Program-made: the position numbers and the translations under genes | Shown here: piece by piece, positions 1 through 5,638 of the stretch | How positions within the stretch are numbered: the stretch's first letter is position 1 | Layout of the letters: every line of letters starts with the position of its first letter | The notes under the pieces: model-generated | Told to the model about the DNA's origin: nothing | What the model saw: the letters and a program-made list of their open reading frames with translations, nothing else | Databases searched by the model: none | From: Spirochaetales bacterium | GTDB lineage: Bacteria; Spirochaetota; Spirochaetia; JABEVK01 | Direction of reading: 5' to 3' | Assembly: GCA_013043995.1 (NCBI GenBank) | Contig: JABEVL010000154.1 | Location: 1 to 5,846, forward strand | DNA length: 5,846 bases

Positions 1-48
1 ATATTGATCTCGCTAGGACGTCATTAGAAAATCCAGAAGATTACCCGC

Positions 49-135
49 TTATTTATCAGCCTTGAAAACCCTGCGAATAGCGAGGGCATAGCGAACTTTG
101 TCCAGCCCCGTGGGGCCACTATAATTGGCCTTCAT
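49..135 (-). CDS. Possible 28-residue small ORF, unrecognised
   Basis: A minus-strand ATG (133-135) opens 28 codons ending in TAA (49-51). The peptide reads MKANYSGPTGLDKVRYALAI and then ends RRVFKADK. It is basic (roughly 7 Lys/Arg) with no membrane segment. A GGGG two bases upstream of the ATG is a poor, too-close ribosome site, and an in-frame TAA lies 18 bases upstream of the ATG. The TGLDKVRYA stretch faintly recalls the N-terminus of diacylglycerol kinase DgkA (TGL..I..A), but the similarity stops there and I do not assign it. It lies downstream of the tRNA terminator, so it would need its own promoter, which I do not see. It may be a decayed gene end or chance. Confidence 0.2.
   Translation of the reverse strand: MKANYSGPTGLDKVRYALAIRRVFKADK
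98..125 (+). promoter_or_regulatory. Candidate plus-strand sigma-70-type promoter
   Basis: A perfect TATAAT (120-125) is preceded, 16 bases upstream, by TTGTCC (98-103; 4 of 6 matches to TTGACA). The spacer contains the inverted repeat GCCCC-GT-GGGGC (105-116). No credible plus-strand gene follows. Transcription would start near 132 and run about 150 nt to the T-run at 281-285, so the product would be a short RNA or nothing. The call rests on sequence match only. Confidence 0.3.
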
Positions 136-230
136 AACCCCAAGGTACTGGTTTTATGCCCGGAGGCCTAGGAATTTATCTTGTTGAGAAGATCAAAGGT
201 GGGGCAGTCCCCGTGCGAAAATCGGCAATT

Positions 231-275
231 ATAAACAAAAAAGGCAAGGTCACCGCAACGGTAAGTCCTTGCCTT
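231..275 (-). terminator. Rho-independent terminator of tRNA-Ala, possibly bidirectional
   Basis: Read on the minus strand, AAGGCAAGG (275-267) pairs perfectly with CCTTGCCTT (249-241). The loop contains an inner ACCG-TTG-CGGT hairpin. The T-tract TTTTTTGTTT runs from about 242 down to 233. It lies 25 nt past the tRNA 3' end, as expected for a monocistronic tRNA transcript. On the plus strand the same stem is followed by CCTTG and five Ts (281-285), so it could also stop plus-strand transcription less efficiently. Confidence 0.85.
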
Positions 276-300
276 CCTTGTTTTTAACTGGAACGGAAAC

Positions 301-374
301 TGGAGCTGAGGGGACTCGAACCCCTGACCCCCACAATGCCATTGTGGTGCTCTAGCCAACTGAGCTACAGCCCC
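301..374 (-). tRNA. tRNA-Ala (anticodon GGC)
   Basis: The reverse complement folds into a complete 74-nt cloverleaf. The 7-bp acceptor stem is GGGGCTG/CAGCTCC. The D arm is GCTC/GAGC with a 9-nt loop, and the anticodon arm is CCACA-ATGGCAT-TGTGG. The variable loop is 5 nt, and the T arm is AGGGG-TTCGAGT-CCCCT. The anticodon GGC is at 338-340 and reads GCC/GCU alanine codons. The acceptor stem carries the G3:U70 wobble pair, the classic identity element for alanyl-tRNA synthetase, and the discriminator base is A (301). CCA is not encoded (GTT follows), so the host must add it with a CCA-adding enzyme. The gene has its own promoter (387-416) and terminator (231-275) and appears to be transcribed alone, divergently from fabH. 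Confidence 0.98.
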
Positions 375-386
375 GGAACGCCACGA

Positions 387-416
387 AATATAGTGAACTT
401 TGCCCGTTTGTGTCAA
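387..416 (-). promoter_or_regulatory. Promoter of tRNA-Ala
   Basis: On the minus strand a perfect -35 TTGACA (416-411) is separated by 18 bases from a TATATT -10 (392-387; 5 of 6). Transcription would begin near 380, leaving only about 6 nt of 5' leader before the tRNA. The match and position are both what a strong stable-RNA promoter should show. Confidence 0.85.
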
Positions 417-426
417 GAGCCGAAGC

Positions 427-455
427 TTGACCTGATCGTTGGAGCTTTTTAAAAT
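427..455 (+). promoter_or_regulatory. Promoter of fabH
   Basis: TTGACC (427-432; 5 of 6) and TAAAAT (450-455; 5 of 6) are separated by an ideal 17 bases. The predicted start of transcription is around 461-463, giving a leader of about 20 nt before the TTG start at 483. The -35 element is only 10 bp from the -35 of the divergent tRNA promoter. The two -35 boxes form the inverted repeat GTCAAG (412-417) / CTTGAC (426-431). Confidence 0.75.
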
Positions 456-458
456 CCT

Positions 459-476
459 CTCCAAAAATATTTGGAG
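459..476 (+). promoter_or_regulatory. Dyad covering the fabH transcription start and Shine-Dalgarno
   Basis: CTCCAAA (459-465), a 4-base AATA centre and TTTGGAG (470-476) form a perfect 7-bp inverted repeat. Its right arm contains GGAG (473-476), the Shine-Dalgarno that places the start at TTG 483. As DNA it sits where a repressor of fabH could bind. As RNA it could sequester the ribosome site, but only if transcription starts at or before about 460. I do not recognise it as a known FapR, FabT or FabR operator. Confidence 0.45.
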
Positions 477-482
477 TCGAAA

Positions 483-1433
483 TTGGTTCCTCGAATTCTT
501 TCTACAGGTCGGTATATTCCCGAACGATGTGTATCCAACGATGAACTTTCGGCGCGGCTCGACACCTCAGACGAATGGATCTTCAGCCATACGGGGATCA
601 AAACGCGGTATCTTGCCGCCGACAATGAAACCACGTCGAGTCTGGCCTTGCGGGCGGCTCAGGCCGCTTTGGAACGGGCCGGAAAGGCTCCCGGCGAGGT
701 CGATCTGATTTTGGTGGCCACAGGATCCCCCGACTACCCCGGTTTCCCCTCTTGCGCTTCGATCGTCCAGGAGCAACTCGGGTGTTCCCAAGCGGCGGCG
801 ATGGACGTCGTCGCGGCCTGCTCGGGCTTTGTTTACGCCGTTGAAACAGCCAGGAGTTTTCTCGTTTCCGGGGCAGCCAGGTTGGTCCTCGTCATCGGCT
901 CCGAGGTGTTTTCCCGCATCCTCGACTGGTCCGATCGTGCAACCTGCATTCTTTTTGGCGATGGGGCCGGTGCGGTCCTCCTGGGAACAGACGAAGGACT
1001 GCCTCCCAACGGCGATTTTCGGCGCTCCCTTCTCATGTCGGACGGCTCGGGTGCCGAAACTTTAACCAGCCGGCAAGCCCATTCCCCCTATCTGTTCATG
1101 AACGGAAGGAGGGTGTATAACTTTGCCATCAAGATCGTACCTGAGCTCGTCGGGAAAATTTTGAGTGAGAACGGTCTTGCCCTGGATGACCTTCGCTGGA
1201 TCGTGCCTCATCAGGCCAACGCCCGCATTATTGAGTCGACGGCCAAAGGCTTGGGAATCCCTTTGAACCGGTTTTACATGAACATCGCCCGGTACGCCAA
1301 CACTTCTGGGGCGTCGATTCCGATCGCGTTGGACGAAATGAACGAGAAAGGTCTTTTGAAGCGTGGGGACTGGGTGCTTTTGGTAGGATTTGGTGCCGGT
1401 CTGACGGCAGGTGTCAACCTGTTTCGTTGGTAG
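483..1433 (+). CDS. fabH: Beta-ketoacyl-[acyl-carrier-protein] synthase III (FabH)
   Basis: FabH condenses acetyl-CoA (or another short acyl-CoA) with malonyl-ACP to start type II fatty-acid synthesis in the cytoplasm. The product is 316 residues (E. coli FabH: 317) and matches end to end. The N-terminus is MVPRILSTGRYIP followed by DTSDEWIFSHTGIKTR. The catalytic triad is complete: Cys113 in VAACSGF, His243 in VPHQAN and Asn273 in YANTSGAS. FGDGAGAVLL and the C-terminal GFGAGLTAG glycine loop are present. I chose TTG 483 because GGAG (473-476) lies 6 nt upstream and the start then aligns exactly with E. coli FabH. The in-frame TTG at 471 has no ribosome site and would add four residues. An in-frame TAA at 450-452 excludes longer starts. 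It is transcribed from the 427-455 promoter and 102 nt separate it from the signalling operon. No other fatty-acid gene is visible. Confidence 0.96.
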   Translation: MVPRILSTGRYIPERCVSNDELSARLDTSDEWIFSHTGIKTRYLAADNETTSSLALRAAQAALERAGKAPGEVDLILVATGSPDYPGFPSCASIVQEQLGCSQAAAMDVVAACSGFVYAVETARSFLVSGAARLVLVIGSEVFSRILDWSDRATCILFGDGAGAVLLGTDEGLPPNGDFRRSLLMSDGSGAETLTSRQAHSPYLFMNGRRVYNFAIKIVPELVGKILSENGLALDDLRWIVPHQANARIIESTAKGLGIPLNRFYMNIARYANTSGASIPIALDEMNEKGLLKRGDWVLLVGFGAGLTAGVNLFRW

Positions 1434-1467
1434 CCGCCGGCCCGTGTGTTGCTGTATATCTTTTTGC

Positions 1468-1496
1468 TTGCGTTTATTTACCGGACACCTTAGGAT
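1468..1496 (+). promoter_or_regulatory. Weak candidate promoter of the signalling operon
   Basis: In the 102-nt gap after fabH, TTGCGT (1468-1473) and TAGGAT (1491-1496) are 17 bases apart and would start transcription near 1503, about 33 nt before the first operon gene. Matches are only moderate (about 3-4 of 6 each). I see no convincing terminator between fabH and the operon, so readthrough from fabH is possible. An alternative-sigma promoter cannot be excluded. Confidence 0.3.
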
Positions 1497-1535
1497 TGAT
1501 AAGTAGACTTTTTAAATATTTCGAGGTGAAACAGC

Positions 1536-2003
1536 ATGTCAAAACCTGACGGTTACATTGAGATACGCTTTGGGCCCCGGTGGAAATACATTTCGCCTGC
1601 CCGAATTTTCATTCAGAACTTTATTGCTATTGCGATTTCCGATCAGGCCAAGGCCGATGCCATTGCCATGGCCGCAAGCGAATTGCTGGAGAACGCCGTC
1701 AAGTACGGGGCCAGTGAAGACACCCATTGCATTGTTCAAGCCTTTCCCGAAACGGGACTGATCACGGCGAGCGTGACGAATCAGGCGACTGAGCAGGGAG
1801 CAAAGGAAGTTCAAGCACTTTTTAAGAAAATCATGGCAGGCGACCCTCTGGAAGCCTACATCATGCAAATGCGGGAATCCGCCACGAGGGCTGACGGAAA
1901 AAGTCAGCTTGGTTTAGCGCGGATTCGGTACGAAACCGGCGCCAATTTGAAGCTGGAAGTCACTCCCGAGCATAGGGTGACCATTACGATTGAGGTTCGT
2001 TAA
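1536..2003 (+). CDS. SiaB/slr1658-like GHKL ATPase-fold regulator (putative partner-switching kinase)
   Basis: This is a 155-residue soluble protein of the GHKL ATPase fold related to anti-sigma kinases (RsbW, SpoIIAB). It is closest in appearance to the SiaB/slr1658 (DUF6272-type) group; that family placement is from memory. The N-box is clear: ELLENAVKYG (residues 49-58) with Glu49, Asn53 and Lys56. A G2-like GKSQLGLARIRYE lies at 121-133. The usual G1 box (DxGxG) is not present; the matching strand reads ASVTNQATEQG (78-88). A helical insert (about 89-118) sits where the ATP lid should be. By family analogy it would bind or phosphorylate the STAS protein encoded 11 nt downstream. The ATG has a strong GAGGTGA site 6 nt upstream. 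Whether it is an active kinase is open because G1 is degenerate. Confidence 0.75.
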   Translation: MSKPDGYIEIRFGPRWKYISPARIFIQNFIAIAISDQAKADAIAMAASELLENAVKYGASEDTHCIVQAFPETGLITASVTNQATEQGAKEVQALFKKIMAGDPLEAYIMQMRESATRADGKSQLGLARIRYETGANLKLEVTPEHRVTITIEVR

Positions 2004-2014
2004 CGAGGGGAAAA

Positions 2015-2395
2015 ATGAATAAACTAGGTATTGAAGCGGTCGCCCAGGACAAGGTCAAGGTCGAACTGGTCGACAATGGGGCCGGTGTCATGGTCAAATT
2101 TGTCGGAGATATCGACATGGAAGACCCGAGCATCCTGCTGGACCCTTTGTTTGAAAAGATCCACAGCGGCATGGTGTCCAAAAAAATCCCTGAAATCACG
2201 GCCGACTTCAGGGGGCTGAACTTCTTGAACTCCTCAGGAATTAAGGCGATTGCCAAATGGATCATGAAACTCGCCATGCTTCCGGCCGACCAGAAGTACG
2301 TCATCAAGATCGCCCACAACAAAGCGATCACCTGGCAGGTTACAAGCCTTCCCACCCTGACGTTCTTGGTCCCCGGAGCCGTTAAAATCGAATGA
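2015..2395 (+). CDS. STAS-like regulator (SiaC/slr1659-type, putative phospho-switch protein)
   Basis: This 126-residue cytoplasmic protein resembles STAS-type anti-anti-sigma factors (SpoIIAA, RsbV) and the SiaC/slr1659 regulators that pair with SiaB-like kinases. The core runs from VMVKFVGDIDMEDP (25-38), through a predicted helix IHSGMVSKK and strand EITADFRGLNF, to LNSSGIKAIAKWIMK (71-85). Ser73/Ser74 occupy the place of the phosphorylated serine in DSSG/DSTG of classical STAS switches; here Asn72 replaces the Asp. The TWQ near residue 107 matches my recollection of the slr1659-type group. The ribosome site GAGGGG lies 4 nt before the ATG. The stop overlaps the next start as ATGA (2392-2395), indicating translational coupling. 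Inferred role: substrate of the upstream kinase and of the PP2C phosphatase at the end of the operon. Confidence 0.75.
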   Translation: MNKLGIEAVAQDKVKVELVDNGAGVMVKFVGDIDMEDPSILLDPLFEKIHSGMVSKKIPEITADFRGLNFLNSSGIKAIAKWIMKLAMLPADQKYVIKIAHNKAITWQVTSLPTLTFLVPGAVKIE

Positions 2396-3453
2396 TAACG
2401 CGGCGTTCCCTCGTTGGGCTCGCCGGTTTCTGGGCTGTGTTCACGGCCCTGGGGGTTTGTTGGCTTTCTGGATCCTTTGCTGAACCCCGGTTGTGGATTT
2501 TGGGTTTGGTTTGGGGAGTCGTAGGCTGGGCCTTGGCCTGGTTCTTTTTCTTGAGGTCCCCGCTGGCAGAAGAACCTGTGGAAGCAGTTTCTTTAACCCC
2601 TAGTCCCGAGGCCGAGGAAATGGAAGAGGTGCCGCCCGCTCTGCTTGAGAGTCCTGCCGAGGTACTTCAGCCCGAACTACGGCGCGACGAGGCTTCGCTG
2701 GCGGCTTTGTCGGGTTTTCTTTCGGAAAGCCGGGAGTTGCTCAAAGCAGCAAGCGGGGGAACTCATCTGCAGGATCTGAAAGTGAGTGCGGATTTTATCC
2801 GTGAGAACGTCCAGCGCACCTTTGAAATTTCTGACAACCTGGCGGGTACGGCTCAGCAGGCCTTCACGCTTTCAGAAAAAGTGCAAAACGGCGTAACTGT
2901 CGTCACGGATGCCCTGGCCGAGTCGATGCGTCAGTCCCAGGTGCTTTTTGACCAGTCCAAGCGGATTGTCATGATCCTCGAAATGATGAGCGACGTGTCG
3001 GAAAAGATCCACGTATTGTCGATCAATGCCTCGATTGTTTCAGCGAGGGCTGGGGCCTTGGGGCGCGGCTTTGACGTCGTGGCCAAGGAAATTCGGGCCC
3101 TGGCAAAAGAAACAGAGCATTCTCTTAAAAACATCGAGGAAGTAATCAGCGACCTTCAAAAAACGATCAACGACGTGATCGTCGTCGTTAAAAATGCTGA
3201 TGCTGAAACAGAGCAGGAAAAGAACTCCTTGATCACCGTCGCGGGATCGCTTCAAGGGGTCATTTTGGGTGTTGAAATTATCCGCGCGGTCAGCGCAGTA
3301 GTCAAAGAAAAAGCTGAAGAAGAAGCTACCCTTGTGCAGAAACTGGTAGAGGACGAGGCCCACGGGCTCGCCTCCATGCTGGATTCTCACCTGGCAGATT
3401 GGGAGGGGCGCGTACAGGCCCTGAACTCGTCTTCTTTTGCCCCTAAGGAGTAA
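2392..3453 (+). CDS. Membrane-anchored chemoreceptor (MCP)-like signalling protein without a sensor domain
   Basis: This 353-residue protein has two N-terminal membrane segments (about 7-26 and 34-54) behind a positive MITRR start. Only a short loop separates them, so there is no periplasmic sensor and no HAMP domain. An acidic, proline-rich linker (about 59-100) leads to a long coiled coil (about 105-335). This carries a methyl-accepting-chemotaxis-type hairpin: INASIVSARAGALGRGFDVV (211-230), then AKEIRALAKET. The Asn, Arg and GRGF tip residues are kept. By alignment to E. coli Tsr, Glu385 is Val216 and Glu391 is Ala222. It probably detects a signal through membrane or coiled-coil state and passes it to the neighbouring switch, rather than to CheA; that is inference. 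The start overlaps the STAS stop by 4 nt. The nearest GGAG (2375-2378) is 13 nt away, so translation is probably coupled. Confidence 0.82.
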   Translation: MITRRSLVGLAGFWAVFTALGVCWLSGSFAEPRLWILGLVWGVVGWALAWFFFLRSPLAEEPVEAVSLTPSPEAEEMEEVPPALLESPAEVLQPELRRDEASLAALSGFLSESRELLKAASGGTHLQDLKVSADFIRENVQRTFEISDNLAGTAQQAFTLSEKVQNGVTVVTDALAESMRQSQVLFDQSKRIVMILEMMSDVSEKIHVLSINASIVSARAGALGRGFDVVAKEIRALAKETEHSLKNIEEVISDLQKTINDVIVVVKNADAETEQEKNSLITVAGSLQGVILGVEIIRAVSAVVKEKAEEEATLVQKLVEDEAHGLASMLDSHLADWEGRVQALNSSSFAPKE

Positions 3454-3456
3454 GGA

Positions 3457-5634
3457 ATGGAACTGTTTAACTACTTTCACCTTTTCACGTTCGTTCCCGT
3501 TGTCGCCGTGGGTGGGATCTTCTGGTTTGAGCGGATGTACCGTCACGGAGCACAGAAGCGAACCGTTTACCTGTTTTTGTCCCTGGTGATCTTGGCCGCG
3601 GTCGGTGTCCTGCAAACGATGGCCTGGACCCTGCGGGATACCCTTCCCGTAGACTGGGCGCAGCTTTTTGTTTTTTCGACGATCCTGTACTACCTGGCCT
3701 TTCTGGTCCTGGAATACGCGATCCACGTCAAAAGGATCGACGAAAGTTTTCTTTCGCAGGATTTTACCCGCGCCCTGAAGGGCCAGATCGGCTGGTTTAT
3801 CGTGGCCGGGATTTTGGGGACGTTGATAGTGGGGCTTTACGGGACCTATAACACGGTACCTAGCGATTTCCCGCTGAACCTGCTGCTGAATGAAGACCAA
3901 AAGCATAGCGGTCTTTTGGGCTACGACGCCCATATGCGGCTTCTCACGTTCTTCTTCACGATCATCATGGTGGTGTTGTGCTTCCTGGCGGCACGCAGCT
4001 TGTTCAACCTGCAAGAGGGTGTCATCCGCAAACGCGGGTACACTTTTTACTTTCAGATCGTGGTCGCCGTGGCCATCCTGATCCACCAGTTTTCGCAACC
4101 TGTTCCCCAGGACATGAAAGCCGCCTCGGACCAGTTTTTGCCGATGAGCTGGTACGTGATTCTCAACGTGATCTTTGCGGTGCGTCTGGTGGAAGAATTT
4201 TTCTTTTGGTCGCAGTACAACCTGCGCAGTGACAGGAACAAGCTTGAGCAAAGGCAGCACGTTCAGAACCTTTTGATCCGGCGGGTGATCTCTTCTCCGG
4301 AAGAAGAAGAAAAATTGATCATCCGTGAAACCGTGGAAAACTCTCTGGAAAAAATGAGAGCCCGCATGGTTGTTCAGGAATACCGCGTCACGGGGATCAT
4401 GGTTTTGCGTGCTGTCGGCAATATCCTGCGTGTTGACGACGCCCGGCACATCATCGGCTACTGTACTCCCCTCGTGGACAATAAAAACATCAAGAACCTG
4501 GACAAGAATCGCCTGACCGAAATTCTTCTGCACACGACGTTTGACCTGACGGAATTGCGCGAATCCCTGATTGAAAACATCAAGGATTTCGGCAAGAAAA
4601 TCATGAAAACCGTCATGGTTCAAAAACAGACCGAGATCGTCTCGGAGATGCCTGAAAGTTTCAAGGGCTTGCAGCGTCTTTTTGCCGTGGTGCCTATTTT
4701 CGACGGGAACAATTTTGTCGGTGCCATGATCGTTTTCAAGGATTCCTTCGATAAGCTCTACCCGGCGGAGAAAGAACTGTTGAACGAACTGGCTGAAAAC
4801 TTGGGAACCATCTTTTCCTTGATGAGCACCAAGGCCGTTCAAAGGGAACGCAACAGACTGAAAGGCGAAATGGACACGGCGCGCAACATCCAAACGTCGA
4901 TCCTTCCTAAAAAGATTCAGATGGAAGGCTTCACGGTCGGCAGCTACATGCAAACGGCCTCGGAGGTTGGTGGAGACGTCTACGATTTTATCGCAACCCC
5001 CTTCGGCCAGTACTTTGGAATCGGCGACGTGTCCGGTCACGGTTTGCCGGCGGGCATGATGGCGGTCATTGCGACTTCAGCGTTTCATGGCGCCATTGAA
5101 ACCTCCCGAACGATGAAAAAAGAGCTCAAGGTGGACGAACTCTACGACATCGTGAACCGCACCTTGTGCACGATCAACCGGGACCGGATCGGCAGCGATA
5201 AGTTCATGACCCAAAACTACTTCATCGAACAAAAAGGGAAAATCACCCACGCGGGTTCGCACCTGATCGGTTTGCTTTACCACAAGGACCGCGACGAGAT
5301 TGAGGAACTGACCAACCTCCAGGAAAAAACGGCCTTTTTGGGGCTCTCGGAGTTTGTCGTTTCAAACCAATCCCTAGGCTCTTTTGTTATGAACAAGGAC
5401 GACGTTCTGATTCTTTATAGCGACGGGGTCATTGAAGCCAAACACGCCAACGGGAGCCTGTTCGGACTCCAGGGGCTCAAGGACGCCTTTCTTGAGGTGC
5501 GTGAGCAAAGCCCCGACGACGTCCTGGCCCACATCCTGGAACGGGTCAACAAGTTTGCCGAAGGCGGCGACAAGAAAAAATACGGCGGAACCTTCGCCGA
5601 TGACGTTTCTTTGCTGATCATCCGGAAAGACTAA
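3457..5634 (+). CDS. 7-TM, GAF-like, PP2C-type serine phosphatase (RsbU/SpoIIE family)
   Basis: This 725-residue membrane phosphatase probably dephosphorylates the STAS partner. About seven hydrophobic segments (near 8-24, 35-56, 67-88, 110-130, 161-180, 195-212, 228-248) form the N-terminus. A coiled linker and a divergent GAF-like region (about 265-455) follow; the latter contains LFAVVPIFDGNNFVGAMIVF. The switch helix EMDTARNIQTSILP (471-484) is typical of RsbU/SpoIIE enzymes. The PP2C domain (about 485-725) keeps the metal-binding motifs SEVGGDVYDF (Asp507), GIGDVSGHGLPAGM (Asp524), LILYSDGVIEA (Asp656) and FADDVSLLII (Asp715/716), so it should be active. An unusual detail is THAGSH (597-602) where NAGH is normal, with one residue inserted. 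A perfect AAGGAG lies 6 nt before the ATG, and the gap to the upstream stop is only 3 nt. It is the last gene of the operon. Confidence 0.92.
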   Translation: MELFNYFHLFTFVPVVAVGGIFWFERMYRHGAQKRTVYLFLSLVILAAVGVLQTMAWTLRDTLPVDWAQLFVFSTILYYLAFLVLEYAIHVKRIDESFLSQDFTRALKGQIGWFIVAGILGTLIVGLYGTYNTVPSDFPLNLLLNEDQKHSGLLGYDAHMRLLTFFFTIIMVVLCFLAARSLFNLQEGVIRKRGYTFYFQIVVAVAILIHQFSQPVPQDMKAASDQFLPMSWYVILNVIFAVRLVEEFFFWSQYNLRSDRNKLEQRQHVQNLLIRRVISSPEEEEKLIIRETVENSLEKMRARMVVQEYRVTGIMVLRAVGNILRVDDARHIIGYCTPLVDNKNIKNLDKNRLTEILLHTTFDLTELRESLIENIKDFGKKIMKTVMVQKQTEIVSEMPESFKGLQRLFAVVPIFDGNNFVGAMIVFKDSFDKLYPAEKELLNELAENLGTIFSLMSTKAVQRERNRLKGEMDTARNIQTSILPKKIQMEGFTVGSYMQTASEVGGDVYDFIATPFGQYFGIGDVSGHGLPAGMMAVIATSAFHGAIETSRTMKKELKVDELYDIVNRTLCTINRDRIGSDKFMTQNYFIEQKGKITHAGSHLIGLLYHKDRDEIEELTNLQEKTAFLGLSEFVVSNQSLGSFVMNKDDVLILYSDGVIEAKHANGSLFGLQGLKDAFLEVREQSPDDVLAHILERVNKFAEGGDKKKYGGTFADDVSLLIIRKD

Positions 5635-5638
5635 AATT

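Noticed and set aside
282..320. Integration (att) site of a mobile element at the tRNA 3' end
   Set aside because: No second copy of the tRNA 3' end, no integrase and no inverted terminal repeats are visible in the window.
168..464. A 98-codon minus-strand open frame across the tRNA
   Set aside because: It runs through the tRNA promoter, the whole cloverleaf and the terminator; the AVAQLARAP-type peptide is the common mistranslation of a tRNA gene.
439..708. An 89-codon plus-strand open frame starting before fabH
   Set aside because: It overlaps fabH in another frame and has a Pro/Arg-rich composition without family features.
1404..1425. CAGGT-GTCA-ACCTG hairpin followed by TTTC at the end of fabH as a terminator
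   Set aside because: The stem is only 5 bp with no real T-run and it lies inside the coding sequence, so it is unlikely to end transcription.
3040..5040. A 666-codon open frame on the minus strand
   Set aside because: It is antisense to the MCP-like and phosphatase genes, whose motifs are unmistakable. The translation is full of His, Gln, Asp and Arg with no domain, as expected from the reverse of codons rich in third-position G/C.
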